A stretch of DNA of 64,000 nucleotides. It comes from Streptomyces sp. SAI-135. Its GTDB lineage: Bacteria; Actinomycetota; Actinomycetes; Streptomycetales; Streptomycetaceae. The notes under the pieces were generated by a model. That model worked only from the letters and a program-made list of their open reading frames with translations. It made no database searches and was not told where the DNA came from. This document shows, one piece after another, positions 6,996 through 16,081 of this stretch. A program made the translations under genes and the position numbers. Location of the stretch: contig NZ_JARXYP010000001.1 of assembly GCF_029893805.1 (NCBI RefSeq), positions 496,001-560,000 on the forward strand. The letters are read 5' to 3'. Numbering within the stretch: the first letter of the stretch is position 1; each line of letters opens with the position of its first letter.

Positions 6996-8264
6996 ATGCC
7001 ACTGCTGAAGGACCGCAACTTCCTGCTTCTCTTCGCCGGCCAGGGCATCTCACGCTTCGGTGACGGCCTTTACACCGCCGCGACCGCCTGGCTGGCCTGG
7101 TCACTGACGAAGGACCCCACGGCCGTCGCTGTGGTGAGCGTCTCCGCGTTCGCGCCCGCGTTCGTGGCCACCTTCGTCGTCGCCTCCTACGCAGATCGCC
7201 GCGACCGCCGGAAGCTGATGATCGCCACCGACCTGGCCCGGGTCGCCGTGGTGGCCGCCGCGTCACTCCTGCTCTCCCTCGGCCTGCTGAACCTGCCCCT
7301 GCTCGTGGCGACCACGGCACTGCTGGCGCTGATCGGCGCCCCGTTCGCCCCGGCCCGCAACGCCATCGTCACGCAGATCGTGCCCGAGGACCGCCTCCAG
7401 CAGGCCAACGGACTGCTGCAAGTCGCCTTCCGGGCCGCCTTCTTCGTCGGCCCGCTCATGCTCGCGCCGCTGCTGGCCTTCGGCTCGCTCCAGGCGGTGC
7501 TGGTGGTGAACGGACTCACCTTCCTGGGCTCGGCGGCCGCCGTGGCCGCCATCCGCGTCACCCGGCCCGCCCCGACCAGCGCTCAGACGGGACTGTGGCG
7601 CGATCTCAGCGCCGGGCTCCGGGCCGTGCGGGCCGCGCCCGACGTACTCGTGGTCATCGTGACCTTCGTGCTCGCCCTCACCCTGACCAGCGGTTTCCTG
7701 ACCGTCGGGCTGGTCACGGTCGTGGGACAGGGCGGCCAGTACGGCCTGCTGCTCGGCGTCGCCGGGGTCGCCGAAGTGGTCGGAGCCCTGCTCCTGGCCG
7801 GCCTGCGCATCCGCAGACTCGCACTGGCCGCGGTGCTGGCGTGGGCCCTGCTCGGAATCTTCAGAGCTCCGCTGGGAACAGTGACCTCCCCTGCAGTGGC
7901 GGCACTTCTCCTGACCGCCACGGGGCTGGCCTCGGCCCTCACGGACATTCCCTTGATCGCACTGGTGCAGCAGCGCATACCCAGCCATCATCTGGCGAAG
8001 ACGCTCGGCCTGTGGGAGGCCGGGGTGGCAGGAGCCCTGGCGATCTCCCCCTTTGTCGCCTCCACCGCCATCACCCTCGCCGGAGTCGAGAACGCCTTCC
8101 TGCTCTCGGGAGCCGCCGTAGTCGTCCTGACCGTGACCGCCACACTTGCCCTCGCGCGCGTCGGCACACGGCAGCCCGGTCAGAAGCCCTTCGTCACGGC
8201 CGACGGCACAGCACGCGTCGCGGCGCCAGAAGAGACAGCGGTGATCACGGTCAAACCGGAATGA
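6996..8264 (+). CDS. MFS drug/metabolite exporter
   Basis: A 422-residue major facilitator with about 12 membrane segments. The N-terminus 'NFLLLFAGQGISRFGDGLYT' and the loop 'SYADRRDRRKLMIATDLARV' (the MFS motif A variant between helices 2 and 3) are typical of the MFS_3/EntS-like export group. The tail is short and cytoplasmic. It follows an ArsR-type regulator at 56 bases and is probably its target. Substrate cannot be told from sequence. Confidence 0.87.
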   Translation: MPLLKDRNFLLLFAGQGISRFGDGLYTAATAWLAWSLTKDPTAVAVVSVSAFAPAFVATFVVASYADRRDRRKLMIATDLARVAVVAAASLLLSLGLLNLPLLVATTALLALIGAPFAPARNAIVTQIVPEDRLQQANGLLQVAFRAAFFVGPLMLAPLLAFGSLQAVLVVNGLTFLGSAAAVAAIRVTRPAPTSAQTGLWRDLSAGLRAVRAAPDVLVVIVTFVLALTLTSGFLTVGLVTVVGQGGQYGLLLGVAGVAEVVGALLLAGLRIRRLALAAVLAWALLGIFRAPLGTVTSPAVAALLLTATGLASALTDIPLIALVQQRIPSHHLAKTLGLWEAGVAGALAISPFVASTAITLAGVENAFLLSGAAVVVLTVTATLALARVGTRQPGQKPFVTADGTARVAAPEETAVITVKPE

Positions 8265-8399
8265 CGGCGCGGATCCGCTGAGGACGCTGAGTACCGGCCG
8301 TCAGTGGCAAAGCGCTGTCCACGACGCTTGGAACCGCCCGGCCGATCATGTGACTGTTGCCTGATCTGCTCGTTCTACGGATATGGGCGGCAGAACGCG

Positions 8400-8775
8400 G
8401 TGATCTGTGGGACGCGGAGTGCAAGCGGCGCCGGCCGTTCCTGTCGGTCAGCAATGGTCGTGCGGGCGGTGGCGTCGTCACCGGCAGGTGTTCGACGGGA
8501 TCTTGCATCGGCTGCGGACCGGGGTGCACTGGCGCGATCTACCAGAGCGGTTCGGGCCGTGGAAGACGCTCTGACGAGCGACATCGGCTTTGGTCGGCCG
8601 ACGGCACCTGGGAAAGGCTGCTGCAGCAGGTCCAGGCGGCAGCCGACGTCGTCGAGATCGACTACGGCATCTTGGTAGACCCCACCACCGTGCGCGCGCA
8701 GCAGCACGCGGCCGGCGGGCGGAGCGACTCGCCTCTGGCACCTGCCGCGCTAAAGGGGGCCACGCACCAGAACAT
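8400..8775 (+). pseudogene. IS5-family transposase relic
   Basis: Fragments in changing frames match the N-terminal domain of IS5 transposases: 'DLWDAECKRRRPFL', then in another frame 'RQVFDGILHRLRTGVHWRDL' and 'PERFGPWKTL' ending at a stop (8573-8575). The original frame resumes with 'RLWSADGTWERLLQQVQAAA' and '..VDPTTVRAQQHAAGG'. At least two frameshifts and the stop make it inactive. The catalytic C-terminal half is gone. Confidence 0.75.
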
Positions 8776-8970
8776 CAGGATGAACGCCGCGACAGCGCCT
8801 CCTCGGACGCCTGGCGGAGGTGGTGAGAGAGGCGAGGGCATGGCCGCTCGCGCGGCGGTTTCACTTTCCGTGTGAGCGGGGGGGTCGGCCGGTGGGCGGC
8901 TGGACGCCGGGCCACCCCAGCGGCGAAACGACTCCTCCTGCCCCCGGGGTACCCCCGAAGGAAGGCTCCG

Positions 8971-9280
8971 ATGAAGGCGTACAAGACGGGCCAGGAGTAC
9001 CAGCTCGGCGCGCTCGGTCTTGTGCTGAATGCCGCCGTACTTGGGCGACTCGTCATCCCGGCGCCGCGGTCGAGAAGTTGCGGCCCTGCCTGCCGAGGAG
9101 CGCGAGCACGACGTCCTGGACGACGTTGCCCGCGTCTCCCCGCTCAAGCACGCCAACCTCAACGTGCTCAGCCGGTCCACCTTCACCGCCAGTGCCCCGG
9201 CCGCCGGCGCCCTGCGCCTGCTGCGCGGCCCTGACTCGCCGGAGCTGGACGAGGACGACGACGGGAACGGTCAGGAGTGA
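8971..9280 (+). pseudogene. Tn3-family transposase (TnpA) C-terminal relic
   Basis: Three successive frames give consecutive pieces of the Tn3 transposase C-terminus: 'EYQLGALGLVLNAAVL' (from 8971), 'TWATRHPGAAVEKLRP' (around 9045-9090) and 'SPLKHANLNVLSRSTFTASA' through 'PELDEDDDGNG' (to 9280). Two frameshifts and absence of the rest show it is a remnant. With the resolvase relic at 11339 it may mark a former Tn3-type transposon around the TetR/SDR/VOC genes. Confidence 0.8.
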
Positions 9281-9319
9281 CGGGCAGGACCCGTAGGTGG
9301 CGCACGGCGCGCCCCTGAC

Positions 9320-9898
9320 TCAGGGTGACTGCGGGGCGCCGTACCGCAGGCCGTCGAAGAGGAGGGCGGTGATCTGCCTGGCCTCGACCAACCAGCCCTC
9401 CGTGGCACGCATTCCGCAGATACCGCCCAGTGCGCGCAACAGGGTGGAGCCTGTGACGTCGTCGCGGACGGTGCCGGCCGCGCTGCCCGCTTCGAGCAGC
9501 TGGGAGAGGGCGTTGGCCATGCGGGTGCGTGCGTCGTCGAAGACCGGTGAGTCCGTCGCCATGATGCTTTCCAGCACACTCGACATTCCCTTGCCCACCG
9601 CCGCGTGGTCCACGAGCAGCAGCAGGAAGCGCCGCAGCGCCTCCTCCGGGGCGTATTGGTCCAGCAGGACGCCGGGCGTGGCGCACAGGTCGTCGACCTC
9701 TTTGCGGTAGACCTCCTCGATCAGCGCTTCGCGGGTCTCGAAGTGGCGGTAGAGCGTCCCCACGGCGACGCCGGCGCTGCGGGCGATGTCCTCCACGTGC
9801 GCGTCGGTTTCGCCGCCGAGGAACGCCTGGCGGGCCGCGGACAGCAGTGCCTCGCGGTTGCGTCGCGCGTCGGCGCGTAGCGGGCGTGATGACGGCAA
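9320..9898 (-). CDS. TetR-family transcriptional regulator
   Basis: 192 residues. The N-terminal HTH is clear: 'REALLSAARQAFLGGETDAH', 'VEDIARSAGVAVGTLYRHFE', 'TREALIEEVYRKEVDDL'. The C-terminal ligand domain is of the SACE_7040-like type common in actinobacteria. ATG start at 9898. It is divergent from an SDR gene with only 80 bases between, so autoregulation and control of the SDR-VOC unit are likely; the spacer contains the imperfect dyad CCGGTTC ... TATCCGG. Confidence 0.9.
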   Translation of the reverse strand: MPSSRPLRADARRNREALLSAARQAFLGGETDAHVEDIARSAGVAVGTLYRHFETREALIEEVYRKEVDDLCATPGVLLDQYAPEEALRRFLLLLVDHAAVGKGMSSVLESIMATDSPVFDDARTRMANALSQLLEAGSAAGTVRDDVTGSTLLRALGGICGMRATEGWLVEARQITALLFDGLRYGAPQSP

Positions 9899-9978
9899 GG
9901 GACCTCCATAAGGTGAGTCCGGTTCCGCTTAGGTGTACCGTATCCGGAGTCAGGTTCATCTTACTGAGGGGATTCCCC

Positions 9979-10752
9979 ATGCCAAACACCGACGAGGGCC
10001 TGGACGGACTGCGCGTGCTGGTCACCGGTGGTAGCCGGGGCCTGGGTGCGGCGACCGTGCGTCGCTTCGTCGCCGCAGGCGCCACCGTATTGACGGCCTC
10101 CCGCAGCCGACCCAAGGAGGACGGGGGCGCCACCTTTGTGCCGGCGGACCTTTCGACGCAGGAGGGCGCGGCCGAGCTCGGCCGCCGGGTCGTCGAGCAG
10201 GTGGGCGGCGTGGACGTGCTCGTGAACAACGCCGGCGCGGCCAGCGCCCCGGCGCCGACCCTGACCCGGTCCGACGCATCCTGGCACGCGGACCTGGAGA
10301 TGAACCTCCTCAGCGCCGTACGTCTGGACCGGGCACTGGTGCCGGGAATGGTCGAGCGGGGCTCCGGCGTCGTCGTGCATGTCTCCTCGATCGCGAGCCA
10401 ACTTCCCCAGCGCACCGAGGCTTCCTACGCCGCCGCCAAGGCCGCCCTCAACACCTACAGCCGCGAACTGGCCACCGAGGTCGGCGTGCACGGGGTGCGT
10501 GTGGTCTGCGTCCTTCCCGGCTTCGTCGTCACCGACGGCGCCACCGCCCACCTACAGCACATGGCCGAGGCGCAGGGCGTGACCACCGAGGAAGTCGCGC
10601 AGCAGCTCGTGGACCACCTGAAGGTCCCCATGGGCCGCCCCGGAGATCCCGAAGATGTCGCCGAGATGATCGCCTTCCTCGCCTCCAGCCGCGCGAAATG
10701 GCTCACCGGAGCACAGTTCCGCGTCGACGGCGGCATCATCCCGACCGTCTGA
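9979..10752 (+). CDS. SDR family oxidoreductase
   Basis: 257 residues with all classical SDR elements: 'VLVTGGSRGLGAATVRRF' (cofactor glycine motif), 'DVLVNNAGAA', catalytic 'VSSIAS ... YAAAKAAL' (Ser, Tyr-x3-Lys) and C-terminal 'TGAQFRVDGGIIPTV'. ATG 9979 follows TGAGGGGA; a longer frame upstream runs into the TetR promoter and is rejected. Likely co-transcribed with the VOC gene 32 bases downstream and controlled by the divergent TetR protein. Confidence 0.9.
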   Translation: MPNTDEGLDGLRVLVTGGSRGLGAATVRRFVAAGATVLTASRSRPKEDGGATFVPADLSTQEGAAELGRRVVEQVGGVDVLVNNAGAASAPAPTLTRSDASWHADLEMNLLSAVRLDRALVPGMVERGSGVVVHVSSIASQLPQRTEASYAAAKAALNTYSRELATEVGVHGVRVVCVLPGFVVTDGATAHLQHMAEAQGVTTEEVAQQLVDHLKVPMGRPGDPEDVAEMIAFLASSRAKWLTGAQFRVDGGIIPTV

Positions 10753-10784
10753 GCAACCACCGACAGCACGAACAGGACACCCCC

Positions 10785-11153
10785 ATGCCCATCACCCTGA
10801 CCGCCGTGATCATCGACGCCGCCGACACCGAGAAGGAGAGTTCCTTCTGGCACCGGCTGCTCGGCGGCTCCCTCACCCCCACGCCAACGCACCACTTCGT
10901 TCAGGCCCCCGGCCTCCCTGTGATCGTCATCCAGTCCGCCCCCGGACACACCGCCCCGGACTGGCCGGACGGCACTTCCCAGCAGATGCACCTCGACTTC
11001 GGCGTCGACGACCTCGCAACCGCCGACCGCACGGCCACCGACGCCGGCGCCACCCGGCTGCGGCCCACCGACGAGATCACTCCGGAAACCAGCACCGGTA
11101 GCCGCGTCTACGCCAGCCCGGCCGGACACCCCTTCTGCCTGCGCTCGACCTGA
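10785..11153 (+). CDS. VOC-family (glyoxalase/dioxygenase-like) protein
   Basis: 122-residue single-domain protein: 'AVIIDAADTEKESSFWHRLL' and 'MHLDFGVDDLATADRTATDA' are the paired beta-alpha-beta-beta-beta modules of the vicinal oxygen chelate fold, ending 'VYASPAGHPFCLRS'. This actinobacterial subgroup often lacks a proven enzymatic role and may bind small molecules. Start ATG 10785. It sits directly behind the SDR gene in the presumed TetR-controlled unit. Confidence 0.85.
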   Translation: MPITLTAVIIDAADTEKESSFWHRLLGGSLTPTPTHHFVQAPGLPVIVIQSAPGHTAPDWPDGTSQQMHLDFGVDDLATADRTATDAGATRLRPTDEITPETSTGSRVYASPAGHPFCLRST

Positions 11154-11338
11154 GCCGGTCACCGTCCACCGAGCCACTCCTGTCGTCAAACATGTCTGCC
11201 GACAGGCAGCCGGCGCGTCCAATGAGTCCGTGCAATCCAGGGGTCCACGGCGGCGCGAATCCCATCAGATCCGATGGTGATTGCTGACAGGGATTGACGA
11301 CATAGAGGGCCAGTCCTCCGCACAGAAGGGACCCCTCG

Positions 11339-11650
11339 GTGGCGAACCTGGTCTGCAAGCGAGTCTCAACCGACCAGCAGTCGGCCCCCGGCAGAACCTC
11401 GTCCTGGACGACGCCAGGGTCGAGGACCCGTTCGACCTCAAGAAGGACCCGGGCACATCCAGCCGTCTCCACCCACTCCAGCGGCCGAAGTCCCGCGCGC
11501 TCCACGATTTACGCGCGGCCGGATGACACCCTCCACATTTCCGAGATGTTCCGCCTCGTGCGCGGCACCGGCCACATCCTCGACGTGCTCGTCCTCCACC
11601 ACGACCACGTCGCGCCAGGCATCCACGACGGCGCGTTCTCCGAACGCTGT
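11339..11650 (+). pseudogene. Serine recombinase (Tn3-type resolvase) relic
   Basis: Starts with GTG 11339 'MANLVCKRVSTDQQSA', the resolvase N-terminus with the catalytic Ser in RVSTDQQ. It continues in another frame ('RQNLVLDDARVEDPF ... GTSSRLHPLQRP'), then returns ('YARPDDTLHISEMFRLVRGT', 'HILDVLVLHHDHVAPGIHDG'). Two frameshifts and lack of the C-terminal HTH show decay. It is the expected companion of the TnpA relic at 8971-9280. Confidence 0.82.
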
Positions 11651-11926
11651 CTTCGGGATCCGGGCTCTGCGCAAAGCCTCGTTGGACGTCCGGTCACAGA
11701 GCTCAACTCCGGTCTACGCGCCGCCTACGGCGTCCGCCCCGACACCGTAGGCGGCAACTTAGACAGAAGAGCGGAATAGAATGAACGTTAGGTACAGCGA
11801 GACCGCGATGCCGCCTCCGGCCGCATGGGATGGGCGGCTCGATGTGAGGCGCCCTCAAGGAAAACCGGGATCCTCCGTAGCGCCCGTCCGATGAATCAGA
11901 CCGCACGACGCACACAAGGATCCCGG

Positions 11927-12847
11927 ATGACAACACAGCACTGGACTGACCAGAACATTCCCGAATTGCACGGGCGCACAGCCGTGGTGACCGGTGCGAA
12001 CACCGGCTTGGGTTTCGCGATCGCGGCGGCTCTGGCCCAGCATGGCGCGGACGTCGTCCTGGCTTGCCGTAGCGAGGAGAGGGCGGTCGCCGCGGCAGAA
12101 CGGATCCGGGTGATCGCCCCGGGCAGTGACGTGCGAACGGTGGTGCTGGACCTCGCTTCACAGGCTTCGGTCCGCGTTGCCGCCCAGCGCCTGCACGACG
12201 AGTACGACCACATAGATCTGCTCGTCAACAACGCGGGCGGTTTCCGTCCGAAGTACGCGGTCACCGAGGACGGTTTCGAGGCCACCATAGCCGTCAACCA
12301 CCTGGGGCCTTTTGCCTTCACCGGGCTCGTACGCGACATGATGATCGATACACCCGGATCACGCATAGTGATCGTTGGCAGCAACGGGCATCGGAACGGC
12401 ACGATCGACCCCGCGGATCTCAACCCCGAGCGCGACAAGAATTACCGCTACATCGCGGCCTACAACAGGGCCAAACTGGCCAACCTGCTCTTCACCTACG
12501 AACTGAACCGGCGTCTCGAAGCCAGCGGGGCGCAGACCATCGCCCTTGCCGGACACGCCGGGCTGGCCAGGACCGACGGCGCCCGCGACATGAACTGGCT
12601 CGTACGGACCGTGATCAGCCCGAAGGTCAACCCGATCATGCGCCTGATCTCGCAGAGCGCGGCCATGGGCGCGTTGGGACCGCTGCGAGCCGCCACCGAT
12701 CCGGCGGCGCGAGGCGGTGACTACTACGGACCACGCGGGAACACCGGTTATCCAGTGCGGACCGTCTCCGTCGGGACGTCCCACGACGCCGATCTGCAAC
12801 TGCGCCTGTGGGAGGAATCCGAGCGACTGACGAAGGTCAGCTACTGA
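11927..12847 (+). CDS. SDR family oxidoreductase (retinol dehydrogenase/protochlorophyllide reductase-like)
   Basis: 306 residues. 'TAVVTGANTGLGFAIAAALA' is the NADP-binding motif, 'LACRSEERAVAAAERIR' the Arg-containing loop typical of NADPH users, 'HIDLLVNNAG' and 'IVIVGSNGH ... YIAAYNRAKLANLLF' the active site (Tyr-x3-Lys). The size and C-terminal extension match the WWOX/retinol dehydrogenase-like group. ATG 11927 is chosen because AAGGA lies 6 bases upstream; the frame is open further left without support. No clear operon partner: the resolvase relic lies upstream and an IS3 relic downstream on the other strand. Confidence 0.88.
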   Translation: MTTQHWTDQNIPELHGRTAVVTGANTGLGFAIAAALAQHGADVVLACRSEERAVAAAERIRVIAPGSDVRTVVLDLASQASVRVAAQRLHDEYDHIDLLVNNAGGFRPKYAVTEDGFEATIAVNHLGPFAFTGLVRDMMIDTPGSRIVIVGSNGHRNGTIDPADLNPERDKNYRYIAAYNRAKLANLLFTYELNRRLEASGAQTIALAGHAGLARTDGARDMNWLVRTVISPKVNPIMRLISQSAAMGALGPLRAATDPAARGGDYYGPRGNTGYPVRTVSVGTSHDADLQLRLWEESERLTKVSY

Positions 12848-13928
12848 GGTTCAACCTCAGGAGGGGACACCGCACTGCATGCGCCACGTGACAGCGTCGG
12901 CGACAAGTCAGTTGGTGTTCGAACTTGGCTGGTGTGAGGTGGCCGAAGGTGTCGTGCATGCGGAGGCGGCGGCGGTTGTAGAAGGTCTCGATGAGGCGAA
13001 GACCTCGGCGCGGGCGGCGGCCCTGTCGGGCCAGATGCGGGTGCCGATCTCTTCCTTGAGCAGGGCCCAGAAATTCACTGTGGCGGCGTTGTCGAAGCAT
13101 GATCCGGTTTAGCCCCAGCTGTTCCGCAGCCCCAAACTTCGCCGCTGGGGCACGGAATTGAGCCGAGGTGTACTCGCTGCCGCGATCACTGTGGACAACG
13201 CAGCCGGACTCCAGACCGCCTCGGCCGTGGGTCGTGTCGAGGGCGTCGATGACAAGCTCGGCACAGTGGTGGTCGGCCATGGCACAGCCGATCACCTCAC
13301 GGGTAACCAGGTCCAGCCAGCACGCGAGGTAGAGCGAGCCCTCTGCGGTGGGCAGGTGAGTGATATCGCCGACCAGCTTGATCCCGGGCCGTTCAGCGTG
13401 AAAGTCGCGGCCGATCCGGTCCGGGGCCGGCGTCGCCTTCTTGTCCGACCGGGTCAGCGAGCGGCGCTTGCGCCGGGTGACGCCTCGGTTGTCACGCTCG
13501 CGCATCACGCGGGCAACGCGCCTTGCGGTTCACCCGCCCTCCCAGACGCCGTAGTTCGGCGTGGATGCGCGGGACACCGTAGGTGCGGCGGGAGGCGATG
13601 TGCGGCACGGTGATCTCGTGCGCGAGTGCGTCGTCGGCGGCCTGGCGGGGTGGCGGGCCTGGGGGCGGTCTCCCCCCGCGCCACACGTAGCAGGAGCAGC
13701 GAGCCACGTGCGGCACCCGGCACAGCAGAACGATCGGGTGGTTCGCCTTCTCCGCGTCGATCAACCGGTACAACTCGCTCACGGGTCGTTCTACCAGCCG
13801 CGCAGGGACTCGGAACTGATGCCGAGCTCACGGGCCACCGCGGTGACCGTCTTACCCGAGGAGTCGACGAGCGCGATCTCGTCCCGCTTGAACTCCTCGG
13901 TGTACCACTCCGTGTACTTGCCTCCCAT
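12837..13928 (-). pseudogene. IS3-family transposase relic (orfA stub plus frameshifted orfB)
   Basis: Leftward from ATG 13926-13928, a 45-residue stub 'YTEEFKRDEIALVDSSGKTV ... VARELGISSESLRGW' is the HTH start of an IS3 orfA, cut by TAG at 13791-13793. Immediately after comes orfB: 'YRLIDAEKANHPIVLLCRVP', 'IASRRTYGVPRIHAELRRLG', then in another frame 'MRERDNRGVTRRKRRSLTRS', 'KLVGDITHLPTAEGSLYLAC' (first Asp), 'VVHSDRGSEYTSAQF' (second Asp) and 'FYNRRRLRMHDTFGHLTPAK'. The leucine-zipper half of orfA is deleted and orfB has several frameshifts, so it is inactive. Its left end overlaps the stop region of the SDR gene. Confidence 0.85.
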
Positions 13929-14179
13929 CTGGTGCTACTTCCTCTGGAAGCTCAAGATCCCAGTCTCCAGGTGTCCAACGATCAAGGGGAAGCTACAAGC
14001 GGCCCTGTCCCATGCCCGCAGGCAGCCGCGATCACCCGAACGAGGCTCCCGTTCGACGCCCACCCTCGCGATCGGCATGACAACAACTACTCAGGTTTTC
14101 GGGGCAGGGCCGAGGAGTTGACGGACTGATCTGGATGCCAGTGGGGTGGCGAGCGCTGTCGTGTTCGGCTGCGTGGTCC

Positions 14180-14280
14180 GGCCGGTGCGGCTGGTGGTCG
14201 CGGCGATGGTGCGGAGTATGACTTCGTGGTCAGGGGCTTGCCGTGCCACTTCATGGTGATGTGGGAGAAGAGCCGGTGCC
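14180..14280 (-). pseudogene. ISAzo13-like transposase fragment
   Basis: On the leftward strand 'HRLFSHITMKWHGKPL' is followed after a frameshift by 'DHEVILRTIAATTSRTG'. Together they match the conserved C-terminal segment of ISAzo13-family DDE transposases as I remember it (HRLFSHI.MNW.G.PL..H..V...IA.TT..TG). Only about 100 bases survive. Confidence 0.55.
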
Positions 14281-14402
14281 TTCCTGTTGAGATGACACGT
14301 ACAGGTCTACGTGCCCGTCTCGGAAAAAGTGGGCCCTGGACGCGTGGTTGACGACGCCTCGGCCGCTTTCATGCAACACGCCCGCTGTTAGCGTGACGTG
14401 CC

Positions 14403-14876
14403 ATGGCAATCATTCTGGTCACGGGCGCGAGCCGGGGCATCGGTTACGAGACGGTACGCACACTTGCCGTCGCGGGGCACACCGTCTGGTTGGGGGCCCG
14501 CGACCCGGAACGTGGCAAGAAGGCTGCCCAAGAGACCGGCGCCCACTTCGTCCACCTCGATGTCACTGACGACGCTTCGATCGAGGCCGCCACGCACACC
14601 GTGGGCGAACTCGATGTTTTGATCAACAACGCCGGAATACTCGAACCGAACCCCGCGCTGGCCGATGCAACCAGGCAACATGTCCAGGAGATCTTCGACA
14701 CCAATGTTTTTGGTCCCGTTCGAGTGACGAACGCGTTCCTCCCCGCCCTCTCCCGGTCGGACTCCGCCACGGTGATCAACGTGACCAGCAGCATCGCTCG
14801 CTGTCCAAGGTCGGTGTCCCGGCCACCACATCACAGCGGCGGTTTCGGGCGCCCACCGCGTCATCGCGTCGTCTGA
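14403..14876 (+). pseudogene. Truncated SDR oxidoreductase
   Basis: The first 130 or so residues are a good SDR N-terminal half: 'IILVTGASRGIGYETVRTLA', 'HFVHLDVTDDASIEAATHTV', 'ELDVLINNAGI', and 'TVINVTSSIA' with the catalytic Ser. Directly after this the sequence loses family character ('RCPRSVSRPPHHSG..') and stops before the Tyr-x3-Lys motif, indicating a frameshift or deletion. A product would be 157 residues and inactive. Confidence 0.78.
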
Positions 14877-14960
14877 CATCACCGGACAGGCCCCACGGGC
14901 TCGTGGACTGCACGACTGCCAGAAGCCCCATCACATCTCTAGGCGACAGCGGCGCGGACC

Positions 14961-15869
14961 ATGACCCAAGCAACGAAACCCACGGCGGACACAGTCCAAC
15001 ACGTCATCAACACCCTGCTCAGGCACGGCACGAATGATCCCACCGAACCCGGGATACGGCCCGTCGCCACGGGCAACGGCCGCTCGGCATGGTGGGTCGG
15101 GAACCATCATGTGCTGCGTCTGGCTCCCGACCGCCAGGCAGCCCTTCGCCAGCGCCGGGAACCGCGGCTGCGCGACCTGGTCCGCCCGCATCTGCCGGTC
15201 ACGGTGCCGGCCGGCGTGGCGCACGGCGAGTGGGCACCCGGGCTGACATACACGCTGGACATCAAGGTGCCCGTCGAGACAGAGCAGCACAACGTATCCA
15301 CCGCTGGTGAGGACGACCTCGCGGGTGTGCTCATCGGGCTGCGCAGGGTGTCCGTTCGGCAAACTGAGGGAATCGGTGTGCCACGGGTGGCACCGCGTCC
15401 CTTGCAAGCCCTGCTTCAGGCCGCGGACTGGGCTGTCGAACGCCTCGGCGCAAACGACGAATTCGACCCCACCTGGCTTCAGCAGCTCACCGGCCCGGCG
15501 GCGGTCAGACTCGCCGACCGGCCCGGTGCCACCGTCCTCGTCCATCGCGCCCTCACAGGCGAGCACGTCGCGGTGGGCGCCGACGGCCGGGTGCACGGCA
15601 TCCTCGGCTGGGGCAACGCGGCCATCGGCGACCCGTGCGAGGACATTGCCGCGCTGGCGGCCGCCGTCGGCGCGCCGGTCGCCGTACGCGCGGCCACCCT
15701 CGCCGGCTACAGCCTCGGTTCATGCCTGCGCGGACTGTGGTTGGCCCGCTGCGACGCCGTCATTCGGCTTGCCGAGGCGCTCGAAAGCGCCGACGCGGGC
15801 CGCCTTGCTCCGCTCAGAGTCTCGCTCCGGCACGCCTGGGAAGCCATCCTTCTGGAGCGGTTGGCGTAG
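14961..15869 (+). CDS. Aminoglycoside phosphotransferase (APH)-fold protein lacking catalytic residues
   Basis: 302 residues with the layout of the APH/choline-kinase fold: an N-lobe strand region ('AWWVGNHHVLRLAPD'), a linker, and a C-lobe with recognisable but altered kinase motifs. The Brenner motif, normally HGD-x4-N, reads 'LVHRALTGEHVAV' (Asp replaced by Ala197, Asn by His202). The metal-binding 'IDWGDA' reads 'ILGWGNAAIGDP' (Asp replaced by Gly216 and Asn219). The C-terminal scaffold is kept, so this is probably a pseudokinase rather than a random pseudogene: the frame is intact over 909 bases. ATG 14961. Role unknown. Confidence 0.7.
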   Translation: MTQATKPTADTVQHVINTLLRHGTNDPTEPGIRPVATGNGRSAWWVGNHHVLRLAPDRQAALRQRREPRLRDLVRPHLPVTVPAGVAHGEWAPGLTYTLDIKVPVETEQHNVSTAGEDDLAGVLIGLRRVSVRQTEGIGVPRVAPRPLQALLQAADWAVERLGANDEFDPTWLQQLTGPAAVRLADRPGATVLVHRALTGEHVAVGADGRVHGILGWGNAAIGDPCEDIAALAAAVGAPVAVRAATLAGYSLGSCLRGLWLARCDAVIRLAEALESADAGRLAPLRVSLRHAWEAILLERLA

Positions 15870-16081
15870 TCAGCGCAGGTCTTGTCGCCTGGCTCAGAGG
15901 AGTCGCTCGGAGTAGGAGACCAGCTGCGGCGAGCCCGGGAAATGCCAGGGGTGCGGGGATTCGCGCACCGCCGTCCTGTGGCGGACGCGCCAGCAATGGC
16001 GGGACCGTCGTGCCCAGTATCCACCACTGCCGAAGCACCCACACGCCGGACGCCACATCATTCGCCGACCTGTCTCTTGTC

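Noticed and set aside
11780..11795. TGAACGTTAGGTACAG upstream of the SDR at 11927, resembling the recurrent palindrome
   Set aside because: Two core mismatches break the symmetry and there is no TTGAC box at the 4-base distance; not counted.
12844..12860. CTGAGGTTCAACCTCAG at the end of the SDR gene as a transcription terminator
   Set aside because: The stem is short with almost no loop and no strong GC core; it also overlaps the end of the IS3 relic, so significance is unclear.
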